Assembly: GCA_934477125.1 (NCBI GenBank)
Contig: CAKSOL010000014.1
Location: 1-64,000, forward strand
Direction: 5' to 3'
Length of the DNA: 64,000 nucleotides
Origin: an uncultured Eubacteriales bacterium
Lineage (GTDB): Bacteria > Bacillota > Clostridia > Oscillospirales > Acutalibacteraceae
Position 1 is the first letter of the stretch; the number at the start of each line of letters is the position of its first letter. The position numbers were made by a program, and so were the translations under genes. Shown in pieces: positions 16,490 through 25,695 of the stretch. The notes below the pieces were generated by a model, which was not told the origin of the DNA, did not search any database, and was given only the letters and a program-made list of their open reading frames with translations.

Positions 16490-17740
16490 CTATTTCGGAA
16501 GAGCCGCAGTATAAGCATCAAGCTCTCCCTGCCATTTGGTTTTATAGGATTCAAGGGTTGCGGTTATATCCGCGCCGTTCATTACATCCCATATAAGCGC
16601 GTCGGTATTTTCAATACCTATAGTGTCATAATCCTTTGAAATTTTTCCGTAAAGCGATTCAAAGCGTTCAACCTGTTCGTCGGTCAAATAGCCTTTAAGA
16701 TACTGCTTTCTGCGCTCATAATCCTGCTTACAGAAAAGATATGCGTATGCAGCGCCGCCCGAAGGATTGGAAGAACCCTTAGGCACGCCGTAGGTAGCAA
16801 TTGTACCCGGCGCAACATTTTCATCGCCCGAATAGCCCGTCGGGAACGGAACAAAATCCCAATCAAAGGTTAAATCGGATACAAAGTGGGTTTTATTGCC
16901 GAAGCGGTCAACGCACATTGCCATTGTGCCGAGCTGAAAATCAGCCTGACTCCAGCCCTGCCAGCCCGTAAACGCCCCGACGGAGGATAAGCCTTGGAAA
17001 TAATTAAGCGCCTCGCGCAGCTTGTTATCTTCAAGATTAAGCGCATATTTATGATCCGTCCACTTAACAAAGCCGCTGTTGTTAGCCTTTAAAAATATAT
17101 TTGTATCCCATGAGGAAAAGGCGGTTATTGCGTCGCCGTCGGCTGTTTTTTCGCGACAAAGGCTTGTGGTAAGATTTTTAAAGGTATCCCAGTTCCATTT
17201 GCCCTGCTTGTAAAGATCAAGCGGCAGATCATAGCCGAGGTTTTCAATCAGGGTTTTATTGTAGATTATAACCTCCATATTCGGTACGCTCGGCATACCG
17301 TAAACCTCGCCGTTAAAGGTTACAAAATCGCCGATCTTTTTGTAATCCTTGAAAATGTCCTCGTTCAGATCCACATACTTTGTAATAGGCGTGGCAAGAT
17401 TATTTAAAATTCTGTCGGCGTTTATCGGCATCATATCATAGGTGATATTTGCCGCAAGGTCAACCGCCAGTTTATTTTTCATATCCTTATCGTCAACCAC
17501 GGTGTACTCAACCGTAGCGCCGTACCAATCCTTTAATTGCTTGCGTATGTCGGCGTGCTCCTGCTCCCAGCCGTCGTAAGCGAGAATTTTAATCACGCTG
17601 CCGTCAAGCTTTTCGGGCAGGCTGACCGATTTTATATCAGCCATTCCGCTGCCGCCGCTTCCGCTGCCGCCGCAGCCCGCAAGACCTGAAAGCACAGTGC
17701 ATATTGCTAATACCATTGATGCCGTTTTTCTTAGGTTCAT
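16490..17740 (-). CDS. Extracellular sugar-binding lipoprotein of an ABC importer
   Basis: A 416-residue family-1 solute-binding protein. The signal peptide ends in the lipobox LAGC, followed by a glycine/serine linker, so it is a membrane-tethered lipoprotein. Core features include YGMPSVPNMEVIIYNKTLIE and the C-terminal W-rich lobe typical of sugar binders. I place the start at the ATG at 17,740, with AAGGAAG about seven bases upstream; an in-frame ATG at 17,767 lies before the ribosome binding site. It sits 27 bp before the fused binding protein, so the two importers' binding proteins are adjacent. It may serve the permeases at 5.5-7.4 kb; which pair it uses cannot be decided from sequence. 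Confidence 0.92.
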   Translation of the reverse strand: MNLRKTASMVLAICTVLSGLAGCGGSGSGGSGMADIKSVSLPEKLDGSVIKILAYDGWEQEHADIRKQLKDWYGATVEYTVVDDKDMKNKLAVDLAANITYDMMPINADRILNNLATPITKYVDLNEDIFKDYKKIGDFVTFNGEVYGMPSVPNMEVIIYNKTLIENLGYDLPLDLYKQGKWNWDTFKNLTTSLCREKTADGDAITAFSSWDTNIFLKANNSGFVKWTDHKYALNLEDNKLREALNYFQGLSSVGAFTGWQGWSQADFQLGTMAMCVDRFGNKTHFVSDLTFDWDFVPFPTGYSGDENVAPGTIATYGVPKGSSNPSGGAAYAYLFCKQDYERRKQYLKGYLTDEQVERFESLYGKISKDYDTIGIENTDALIWDVMNGADITATLESYKTKWQGELDAYTAALPK

Positions 17741-17756
17741 AAAAGATCTTCCTTTC

Positions 17757-19544
17757 TTAGTATTCAATCGCGCCGAGATCGGGTAATCCTTCCTTTGTTA
17801 CCGATTTCCCGAAAAAATCCCTGCCTCCGCACTGAGAAATCCATTTGCCGGAATTGATTGCCGGAGAGCCGGACTTTAATCTGTAACCGCCGAGCGTATC
17901 GCGGCCAATTACACCGGTTCCGGGATTTACAAACATCGGATCCGCGGTTAATGTGCCGCTGATCTTTACACCCGAATGGAACAACTGTGTAAAACCGTAT
18001 GTACCGTAAAACAGGTTTGTATCAAATGTAATTCGGCTCGGAATAATAAACGAACACCAGCCTGTAGAGTTCATATTGAAAATGTTGTTTGTAAACCGTA
18101 CATTTTTCGGGCTGGCAGCCGTTCCCCAGTCATAAGAGCCCACAAGGTTGGTTCTAAGCCCCGCCTTGGTATAAACCGTGTTATTGTAAATTTTCACATC
18201 GGAAATCGGTCCCGAGAGCGTGAAAATCTGACTTTTGTCGTTTTGGCTTATGTTGTAACGAACCGAAATATCCTTATTATATCCGCCGTTAGAGCCGTCG
18301 GTACACAGAAGAATAAATCCGCCCTCGTTATCGTGGCTGTAATTGTATTGCACCTTGGTATTCACGCAGTCTATATCAACATCGTAGCCCTGACCGTCGC
18401 CGCCTACCAGCTTTACATCATATGCCTCGTTATACTGCATTACAACATTTGAACTGTAATGCGGCCATATGCCCGCATAGGCGCCATCCGCAAAAGAAGT
18501 ATCGGATACGGTATTCGACTCTATAAGTAAGCCCTTGACCGCCGATATGAAAATACCGTCCGACGCGCAGTGGGAAACAAAATTATTGCGGAAGGTCGAA
18601 TTGGTCGATGGGGTATATTCATACGCCGACCACTCAACTCCGGGTCCGTGCTCGTAATCAGAGGCCATTGCTATTCCCGAACCGCCCGTGTTTTTAACAG
18701 TGCATCCCTGAACCAGAATTTCGTTAAACGAAGTCGGGTTTTCGGATTCGCGAGAATAGAATACTATTCCGCCGTAAAAGCGCTGACCGTCGGTGCAGGA
18801 AACATCAATAACATCAAGATTTATAAGGTAAATGTGATTAAACACACCGCCCTTATGGAAAACCCCGCTGCTCACCTGTCCTCCGGCATAAACCGCAACT
18901 CCCTTGCGAGAAGCGGAATATTCCGAGGGATTGCGAATTTCAAGATTTCGTATTTCAATATACTGCAAAGAAGAAATAAGCACCGCCTGCGCCTCACCGT
19001 CGCCGTTTATAATCGGCTTAGCACCCTTGCCGTAGCTGTCTATAATAAAATACTTACCCTCCGTTCCCGAGGAACGCGGAACGAGCATTTGATCAAACAC
19101 ACTGCCGCATTTAAGCATTATTTTCGTTCCTGGCGCAAAGGTGCGGCTATTTACATTGTCAAGCGTTTTCCATGCAGAACGCTCGGTTCTGCCGTCGTTT
19201 TCATCGTCGCCGTTTTCGCTGTCCACATAATAAAGAGCGTATCCGCTTTCCTCCATGCGCGCTCCGTTAAATACAGCCGCCTGCTTTACCGTTAAATCAA
19301 TGTCGGCGTTATCGGTGCGGCTTACCGTTTCAGAGGAAGTGACCGAGTCCGATGAAACTTTTGAGGAATCGGTATTTTCACGGTCTGTGCCTGTATTATC
19401 CGATGAAGTTGCCTGTGATGAGGAATCCGAAGCGGTGTTATTCGCCTTTGTTCTGCGCGTTATAGTAGTTGTTGTGACCTTAACGCAGCCCGCAAGAGCA
19501 AAAATCATACAAACCGATAAAAGAATTGCCGTTATTCGTTTCAT
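17757..19544 (-). CDS. Right-handed parallel beta-helix lipoprotein (polysaccharide lyase/hydrolase-like)
   Basis: A 595-residue protein with lipobox LAGC at residues 17-20, a Thr/Ser-rich linker of about 70 residues, and then a pectate-lyase-like beta-helix from about 105 to the end (repeated N-T-V-x-D and IxxNxV rungs). The segment GDGQGYDVDIDCVNTKVQYN and the later FTLSGPI are nearly identical in the paralogue at 25,670-27,013, marking a conserved face. Its place is the outer surface of the membrane. Beta-helix proteins of this kind are often pectin-type lyases or glycoside hydrolases, but no family can be assigned by eye. It is followed 16 bp later by a sugar-binding lipoprotein, which fits extracellular depolymerisation coupled to uptake. 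Confidence 0.8.
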   Translation of the reverse strand: MKRITAILLSVCMIFALAGCVKVTTTTITRRTKANNTASDSSSQATSSDNTGTDRENTDSSKVSSDSVTSSETVSRTDNADIDLTVKQAAVFNGARMEESGYALYYVDSENGDDENDGRTERSAWKTLDNVNSRTFAPGTKIMLKCGSVFDQMLVPRSSGTEGKYFIIDSYGKGAKPIINGDGEAQAVLISSLQYIEIRNLEIRNPSEYSASRKGVAVYAGGQVSSGVFHKGGVFNHIYLINLDVIDVSCTDGQRFYGGIVFYSRESENPTSFNEILVQGCTVKNTGGSGIAMASDYEHGPGVEWSAYEYTPSTNSTFRNNFVSHCASDGIFISAVKGLLIESNTVSDTSFADGAYAGIWPHYSSNVVMQYNEAYDVKLVGGDGQGYDVDIDCVNTKVQYNYSHDNEGGFILLCTDGSNGGYNKDISVRYNISQNDKSQIFTLSGPISDVKIYNNTVYTKAGLRTNLVGSYDWGTAASPKNVRFTNNIFNMNSTGWCSFIIPSRITFDTNLFYGTYGFTQLFHSGVKISGTLTADPMFVNPGTGVIGRDTLGGYRLKSGSPAINSGKWISQCGGRDFFGKSVTKEGLPDLGAIEY

Positions 19545-19547
19545 TTT

Positions 19548-20309
19548 TTATCTTTCCCCCCTACCGATTTCAACTGCAAGTTTTTTCAGTTTTTCGGTGT
19601 TTTGCCTCACTGTTTGTTTATTCGATGACTGTTCTATATAATCCGAAAAGCACTTTTCCCTGTAAAGATATTTCACCTTCGCAAGGACATCCTCATATTT
19701 CTTAAAGCTGCCGTCGGTATTACAGAAAAGCGGATCGCTGTTTTTAATTTGATTGTAATACTGCTTAAGCTTTACATCGTCCTCTGTTATGACGCCTTCG
19801 TTTTCCAATTCCCCGCGCAAAGCAATCTGCAAATTACTTTTAAGATAATCGTAATATGAGACGGCGGTGTATTCCGTAACGCCGTAAACCGGCTCTCCGC
19901 TCTTAAGCTTTTTCGCACGCGCGGCGTTTTCGACGTTCATTTGCTTTATGATTTTTTCATAATTCAGCTTTTCGCAAAGCCCGCGCTTTTCACATTCGGT
20001 AAATAACGCTCTGTCATTTTTTAGGTCTTCAACCGCAATTTCGGATAAATACTCCGCCGGAGCCGTTCCGTTTTGCTCGGTTTCCCAAAAGTCCTTATCC
20101 GCACCGGATGACGCATCTGAAGCAAACATTAAAATTGTGTCTGCGCGGGAGGCCGTCATATAAAATTCCAACTCATCCTTTGAAACGGAGTCGTTGTTGA
20201 TAGTAAGATAAGCGTTTTTTGTTTCAAGCATTTTTACACCCGCGGCGGCAGCGCCAGATAAAACGGCAATAGAAATGCAAGCGATTATTACTGTCTTAAT
20301 TTTTTTCAT
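19548..20309 (-). CDS. Membrane-anchored SurA/PrsA-N-like protein without a PPIase domain
   Basis: About 253 residues with an N-terminal membrane helix or signal anchor and then an alpha-helical region resembling the N-terminal domain of SurA/PrsA foldases (LTINNDSVSKDELEFYMTAS). No parvulin domain can be seen; the protein ends in a basic helical tail. PrsA-type chaperones help fold exported proteins, and several large exported proteins are encoded next to it, so a dedicated folding helper is plausible. The ATG at 20,309 is chosen over an in-frame GTG at 20,318 because the AAAGGG site is too close to the latter. It lies 3 bp upstream of the beta-helix lipoprotein gene. Confidence 0.55.
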   Translation of the reverse strand: MKKIKTVIIACISIAVLSGAAAAGVKMLETKNAYLTINNDSVSKDELEFYMTASRADTILMFASDASSGADKDFWETEQNGTAPAEYLSEIAVEDLKNDRALFTECEKRGLCEKLNYEKIIKQMNVENAARAKKLKSGEPVYGVTEYTAVSYYDYLKSNLQIALRGELENEGVITEDDVKLKQYYNQIKNSDPLFCNTDGSFKKYEDVLAKVKYLYREKCFSDYIEQSSNKQTVRQNTEKLKKLAVEIGRGER

Positions 20310-20341
20310 CCGGCGCACCGCCCTTTCTGATAATTTTACGG

Positions 20342-21409
20342 TTATTTGATTTTTAATTCTCTAACCTTCTTTTTGTAAAGCAGGATTAAAACAGCAATTA
20401 CTCCACCGACTGCCAAAACATCCGCACCGATAATTATTCCGTTAAACTTCCAGTCGTTTTCGCGTTTAACATCCGTTGTTACTTCTACAACGGTATCGTC
20501 AGTCGAGGTATTTCCGTTATTATCGGGACTGCTTTCCGTTGCCGAGCCGTCGTTTTCAGAGACTGCATCGGACACGGTACCCGATATATTATCGGCAGAA
20601 GAAGTACCGTTCGGCTTCTGCGAGGCTGTATTTCCACCGCTGTTATTTACGGAAGAAGTGCCTGAGTTGCTGCCGGATGCGTTTCCGCCCGACTGCGGCG
20701 CGGTATACTCATTTACAAGCAAATACCCCAGCGCGCACGCCCAGTTTTCATAACGCGGCTCCCAAAAGTTCTTCGCGCTGTTGTAATCCGCGCCGTTTAA
20801 AAAACGTATGCGCAAATATCTGGCATTGGTCGGAATATTTTTTCCGCGGAAATAGCAGTAGGTTGAGCCCTCCGCTGCGGGCATATCGCGCATATCCTTG
20901 TAATTAAGAGTTTTCCATCCGCCGGTTGCGGTATTTGAATAGGCTATTTCAAGCGGAGGGTTTTCCTCCATACCCCAGGCTCCCGCCCAGTTTCCGGCGC
21001 CTGCTATTCCCATGAATTCAAAATCCTTAAAGCCGTTTTTAAATTCGTAAATCAGCTCCAGCTCGCAGGCAACATAGTTTTTCATAAGTGTATGCGTGCG
21101 GGAATAGTCATTGCCGAAAACCTCTTTAAACAGCTTCATTGTTTTGTTGGTTTTAAAGGCGGCAAGCGCGCGTTTATCGGAGTTTACTCCGAAAACTCCG
21201 CCGTTTGCCTTAATCTGCGCTTCGGTCACATCGTAATTTGCGGGAAGAATTGTTTTTACGCTGTAAGCCTTGGGAAACGCCGAATCCTCCATGGAGTCTA
21301 AAAACTTTTTGGTTTGTGCCGCCGCAGAAACGCCGAATGCGGGTAATAATGCCGTAAGCATTGCCGCCGCACACAATAATGCCGAAATTTTGCAAGCAAT
21401 TTTTTTCAT
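20342..21409 (-). CDS. Exported, membrane-anchored protein with discoidin-like domain
   Basis: A 355-residue protein: signal peptide (about 1-31), a globular domain of about 210 residues, a low-complexity Ser/Gly/Asn/Thr linker (about 235-315), and a C-terminal membrane helix (about 322-344) with a basic tail. The globular part contains ELELIYEFKNGFKDFEFMGI and NARYLRIRFLNGADYNSAKN, reminiscent of F5/8-type or related carbohydrate-binding sandwiches. It appears displayed on a stalk at the cell surface. The start overlaps the stop of the 1,429-residue surface protein (ATGA), so the two are probably translated together and may act together in glycan binding. I do not recognise a named family. 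Confidence 0.6.
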   Translation of the reverse strand: MKKIACKISALLCAAAMLTALLPAFGVSAAAQTKKFLDSMEDSAFPKAYSVKTILPANYDVTEAQIKANGGVFGVNSDKRALAAFKTNKTMKLFKEVFGNDYSRTHTLMKNYVACELELIYEFKNGFKDFEFMGIAGAGNWAGAWGMEENPPLEIAYSNTATGGWKTLNYKDMRDMPAAEGSTYCYFRGKNIPTNARYLRIRFLNGADYNSAKNFWEPRYENWACALGYLLVNEYTAPQSGGNASGSNSGTSSVNNSGGNTASQKPNGTSSADNISGTVSDAVSENDGSATESSPDNNGNTSTDDTVVEVTTDVKRENDWKFNGIIIGADVLAVGGVIAVLILLYKKKVRELKIK

Positions 21410-24400
21410 CTTTCTTTCCCCTTTTTCATTTTAAAGGTAAGTACCGCCAGCATCGTTATCGAGGCGAGATTAAGTATTATCGGAAAAGCATTGCTCTTTT
21501 CACCCGTCAACGGCGATCTGTTCGGCGCTGCCGATACATTTACGATATTCTTTTCGCAAAGCATATACTCTCCTCCGCCCTTTATAAGTAATGTTACAGA
21601 GTTATTGCGAACCGTGCTGAAATCCGACTGTAAGTTAAAGTCTTTGTTTACCGCGAAATTGTAAAGCTCGTTTTTATCGGTAGCAAACAGGCTGTTTTTA
21701 CCGTTAAGCATTATAATAAGGTACGAAGTAACGCGATTTTCCTTATTCATTCCGTAAAAAAGCTTTTTTGTGGTTCCCAGTGCTTTTTTCTGAGCCGCAG
21801 TAAGCTTCGTCTCAGCGAAAGAAAGCGACGTATCAAACGGGGCTGATGTATCGGTCAGGTCTTTACTCTGTAAAACTATGCTGTAGATCAGCTCATTTTC
21901 CTTATCATTATAAATATTAACCCTTATATCGCAGCTGTTATTCTTTGCAGCAGCAAGCACTTTCGCAGGCAGCTTTTGAGCGGCGGTAAGGTTTATTTCA
22001 ATAAGGGACGAAGGATTCTCCGAAATATGCGACAGTATCATATCAAGCGGAAGTTCTTCCGTGAATATTCCGTTTGCAAGTGCCAGTGCGTAGTAGCTGT
22101 TTTCCGCGTTTACAAGTGATGCGTATTCCGTTACTAGCGAGCGCTGATAACTGTTAAGCGCTTCATACGCCGAGCGCGCCGCCTTAATTGCATTAAGGCT
22201 TTTAAGGGTTACTGTTCCTATGGCGCGTATCTTTTTGTCAACTGCCGCCGCGACCTTTTCATCAGCTTTCAGCTTATCTGTATCCTCATATCCCGGGTAT
22301 TCTTTCCCTGCGGCATTAAAAGTGCACAAATCCACTTTTAAGCCATCACCATCAGCCGCATTTTGAGGAACAAACCTTATTCCTGTTACGGTGAGCGAAC
22401 CGTTGTTTGCAAGCTGAGAAAGCTTTTCGATATTTTTAAGATCAATTACCTGCTCGCTCTTGCCCTTATGCAAACTGCCCAGCTTTACATATTTCACGAC
22501 ACCGCCCGAGCGTATTCCGAGCAGAATATCAGCCGCAAATTCGCTGTCGGTTTTGAGATACAGAGTATTTGCACCCTGCAGATTTATTCTTACCGACGTT
22601 CCGTTTGATGTAATATCAGAAACCTCGGCTGCATTATTCACAGTAGCGCACCAATCGTTATCGGTATTTATTTCTACCGTAGCCGCGTTATCCGATATAT
22701 TTATCTGTTTTTTGCCGTTAAGCCACTTATCTACCTGCTCAGGCTCAAACCATGTCGGTGTAATTTCCCTTACAGTATCCTGCCCGCCGTAACCGGGGTA
22801 ATAAGCGTCTTCGGAATCAAACAGGAATCGCTCAACCGTAAAGCAGTTTCCCTTAGTTGTAGCAAATTCGAAAATAACGCCCGAAACTGTAAGCTTATTT
22901 TCGTCATCACTGATTGAGAGCAACTCCGAATTATCCGAAATATTAAAGGATCCGGAATTTTTACCCGCCGTAAGCGTGCCTACGGGCACTGCGGCGTAGC
23001 TGCTGTTTGCGGCCCCTGTTTTAACCTTCAGGCTTATTTTAAGCTCAAACTGGGTGTCGATTTTATAGAAAAGCTCGGTTTGCTCATCTAAATCTATGAG
23101 ACAGTGGAAATCACTGTTGTTGTGCTGCGTTTCAATGCGCATGCACCATTCCTGATCAACGCGGGCAGTCCAATATTTATCGGTCGCATCAAGTGCAAAA
23201 CGGTCCTGATCGTCGCTGCCATAGCGCCAGTCCCAGTTATACCAGCAGGTTGTCAGCGTATCTGGCGAAAACCAGTTGGGAATTACCGGCTTTGCATCTT
23301 CCGACGGTGATTTTATAATATTGCTCACCGAAAGACTTTCGGAAATCGACCAATATCCGTTTTCATCAATATAGCGGGCAAAAAGCTCAATATTTTTCTT
23401 AATTGTAACTGCGCCCGAATATGTCTGCCATTCGCCGTGCCTGCCTATTCTGTACTGTGTAAGTTTCGCTGTTTCGGGTACTCCCGAAACAGTTATTTCA
23501 ACGGAATCGGTCATTTCCTTTGTGTTTGAGGTAATGGTCGGTGCCGCAGGCCTCATCACCGATTCAAGGTCGATAGCAAAATTCATATCGCCGAAATCCA
23601 TTGTGCGGAAATAAATATTCTTGCCTGTGGGGTCATCCTGCGGAATAAGGCGGAAGCCGTAAACCGAAATTGAATTATTATTAATGTAAGGTGCCAGCGC
23701 CGCAATATCGGAAATTCTGAATTTTTCGTTTACATTGCCGCTGTACAGCTTATCGCTGATTTTTATACCGTTATTCCCCTCGGGGCTGCCTGATACAAGC
23801 AAATAAAGTTCACACGGCACCTCTGTATCGAATCGCGCATAGAAATACGGATCTGTTTTTAAATCAACCGTATAGCCGGTTGCAATATAGCGTAAATCCT
23901 CAAAATCGCCCTTGAAATTAAGCTTTACTCCGCCTTTTGAGTCTGCCTCTCCGGATATGCGCGACATATCCGAATCACTCATATTCCAATTCCAGTTCCA
24001 CCAAGCGGTGGGGGTATGATTTAATATCCACGATTCCGCATGCTTTGTGACTGTGGGTACATACGGTTCTTTATTTAAAGAAAGCGTAAATTTACTTACT
24101 TTTACGGTATCGGCGTTTTGAAAGCCCTCGGTTTTAAACCCGAAGCCCGCAATCAGCAGGCTGTTTTCCGAATTGCACATTTTCATAAGCTCATTGCTTG
24201 AGCGCAGATCAAAGGACTCTGCCCATTCGCCCTTATCAAGGCTCTTAAGCGGAATAAATGTGCGTGTGTTGTAGTCCACGGCACCGTTTTCAATACGGTA
24301 AACCTGCGCATAAAGCGTGATTGGGCGCGATACTGTGATATCAAAATTTACCGTATTATATTCATTTATATTAACGGTAAGCCCCGGACCGTTGCAATCA

Positions 24401-25695
24401 ATCCTGCCGTTTCCGTTGCCGTCCCAACTCCAGCCGAGTCTGTAAGTCCAGCTGTCGGCGGTGTTTTCAATAAACCACGCGTCCCCTGCGTCCGCATAGG
24501 AGCGGTTTGAGTTTCCGTCCCACCAGTTATAGTTATTGGCTGATGTGAACCAGCGGGAAAACCCGTCAATTTCCTGTGCAGCATCGCCCTTTACAATTGA
24601 AAATGCAGTAACGTCAATCGTATCACCGTAAGCAAACAACTTTGTATAAAAGCCGAAGCCCTCAATATATATTTTTTTATCTTCTGTGAGGCGTGATATT
24701 ACTTCACTGTTTTTCAGCAAATCGACGCTGCCTGTCGTCTCGCCTGCCGCAATATCCGCAAGCTTTATAAACGAACGGGTATTGCCGTCATATGTTCCGT
24801 CCTCTTTCAAATTATATGTCTGAACCCAAAGCTCAACGGGCTTTGAAACATTGACTGTATAATCAACACGGTTTGTTTTGTTTAAATCGACTGTGAGTCC
24901 CGGACCGTTGCAGTCAAGCCGTGCGCTGCCGCCCTCAACACTCCAGCGGTGATAATACTGCCAGCCGCCGTTAGGATGATTTATTAAAAATCCGCCGTTT
25001 GTAAGACCTCCGTAGGAATTTCCGTCCCACCACTTGCCGTCGTTTGCCGCAGTGAACCAGCGGGAAATGCCGTCAATCTCCTGTGTTTCCTCTGCTTTTC
25101 CGGCAGAAAAGGCAGTAACACTAATCGTATCACCGTAAGCAAAAGACTTTGTATAAAAGCCGAAACCCGAAATATGTATTTTCTTATCGGCAGTCAGGCG
25201 GGATACAAATTCGCTGTTTTTCAACAAATCTACGCTTTTGGTTGTCTCTCCTGCCGCAATATCCGCAAGCTTTATAAACGAACGGGTATTTTCATCCGGT
25301 GTACCGTCTTCTTTAAGATTATATGTCTGGACCCAAAGTTCGACAGGCTTTGAAACATTGACTGTATAATCAACACGGTTTATTTCGTTTAAATCGACCG
25401 TAAGCCCCGGACCGTTGCAGTCAAGCCGTGCGCTGCCGCCCGTAGCGCTCCAGCGGTGATAATACTGCCAGCCGCCGTTCGGGTGATTTATTAAAAATCC
25501 TCCGTTTGTAAGACCTCCGTAGGAATTTCCGTCCCACCACTTACTGTCATTATCGGCAGAAAACCATCGGTTAAAAAATTCCGTGCTTTCCGCCTTAGCC
25601 TTTACAGCCGATAAGCTGCTGAAAGTGCAGCCGGCTATCACACAGCAAAGGCACAGGGCAAGTGCGCGTTTAAAAAATACTGCCTGTTTGCTCAT
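21406..25695 (-). CDS. Large repeat-bearing surface protein with sortase-like C-terminal signal
   Basis: 1,429 residues. A signal peptide (about 1-35) is followed by six copies of a roughly 160-residue tryptophan-rich module: about 40-200, 208-370, 377-540, 552-710, 805-965 and 978-1,130. The first two share identical stretches (GGFLINHPNGGWQYYHRW). Each module starts with W-(F/I) and a W-W or W-N-W cluster and ends with a GFGF/GIRF strand. Between modules 4 and 5 lies a small sandwich (about 717-790) resembling chitobiase/Big-type domains. A helical segment (about 1,145-1,200) and a beta-rich domain follow. The C-terminus has SPLTG at 1,394-1,398, a hydrophobic helix and KMKKGKER, matching a sortase sorting signal. 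It is probably a wall-anchored glycan-binding scaffold (inference). The ATG has a GGAGG site and overlaps the preceding gene by 26 bp. Confidence 0.78.
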   Translation of the reverse strand: MSKQAVFFKRALALCLCCVIAGCTFSSLSAVKAKAESTEFFNRWFSADNDSKWWDGNSYGGLTNGGFLINHPNGGWQYYHRWSATGGSARLDCNGPGLTVDLNEINRVDYTVNVSKPVELWVQTYNLKEDGTPDENTRSFIKLADIAAGETTKSVDLLKNSEFVSRLTADKKIHISGFGFYTKSFAYGDTISVTAFSAGKAEETQEIDGISRWFTAANDGKWWDGNSYGGLTNGGFLINHPNGGWQYYHRWSVEGGSARLDCNGPGLTVDLNKTNRVDYTVNVSKPVELWVQTYNLKEDGTYDGNTRSFIKLADIAAGETTGSVDLLKNSEVISRLTEDKKIYIEGFGFYTKLFAYGDTIDVTAFSIVKGDAAQEIDGFSRWFTSANNYNWWDGNSNRSYADAGDAWFIENTADSWTYRLGWSWDGNGNGRIDCNGPGLTVNINEYNTVNFDITVSRPITLYAQVYRIENGAVDYNTRTFIPLKSLDKGEWAESFDLRSSNELMKMCNSENSLLIAGFGFKTEGFQNADTVKVSKFTLSLNKEPYVPTVTKHAESWILNHTPTAWWNWNWNMSDSDMSRISGEADSKGGVKLNFKGDFEDLRYIATGYTVDLKTDPYFYARFDTEVPCELYLLVSGSPEGNNGIKISDKLYSGNVNEKFRISDIAALAPYINNNSISVYGFRLIPQDDPTGKNIYFRTMDFGDMNFAIDLESVMRPAAPTITSNTKEMTDSVEITVSGVPETAKLTQYRIGRHGEWQTYSGAVTIKKNIELFARYIDENGYWSISESLSVSNIIKSPSEDAKPVIPNWFSPDTLTTCWYNWDWRYGSDDQDRFALDATDKYWTARVDQEWCMRIETQHNNSDFHCLIDLDEQTELFYKIDTQFELKISLKVKTGAANSSYAAVPVGTLTAGKNSGSFNISDNSELLSISDDENKLTVSGVIFEFATTKGNCFTVERFLFDSEDAYYPGYGGQDTVREITPTWFEPEQVDKWLNGKKQINISDNAATVEINTDNDWCATVNNAAEVSDITSNGTSVRINLQGANTLYLKTDSEFAADILLGIRSGGVVKYVKLGSLHKGKSEQVIDLKNIEKLSQLANNGSLTVTGIRFVPQNAADGDGLKVDLCTFNAAGKEYPGYEDTDKLKADEKVAAAVDKKIRAIGTVTLKSLNAIKAARSAYEALNSYQRSLVTEYASLVNAENSYYALALANGIFTEELPLDMILSHISENPSSLIEINLTAAQKLPAKVLAAAKNNSCDIRVNIYNDKENELIYSIVLQSKDLTDTSAPFDTSLSFAETKLTAAQKKALGTTKKLFYGMNKENRVTSYLIIMLNGKNSLFATDKNELYNFAVNKDFNLQSDFSTVRNNSVTLLIKGGGEYMLCEKNIVNVSAAPNRSPLTGEKSNAFPIILNLASITMLAVLTFKMKKGKER
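24586..25578 (-). repeat. Near-identical tandem repeat encoding modules 1 and 2 of the surface protein
   Basis: Two copies of about 500 bp lie in tandem (roughly 25,578-25,076 and 25,074-24,586). Long stretches are identical at DNA level, for example the segments encoding the NHPNGGW region and the DCNGPGLTVDLN region. Such recent duplication predicts copy-number variation among strains. Confidence 0.8.

Noticed and set aside
18570..19295. Open frame of 241 codons on the plus strand
   Set aside because: It lies wholly opposite the beta-helix lipoprotein, has no ribosome binding site and its translation is low-complexity and basic, typical of a shadow frame.
24586..25578. CRISPR-like or satellite repeat
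   Set aside because: The repeats are in frame and encode protein modules; no short regularly spaced repeats with unique spacers occur anywhere in the window.
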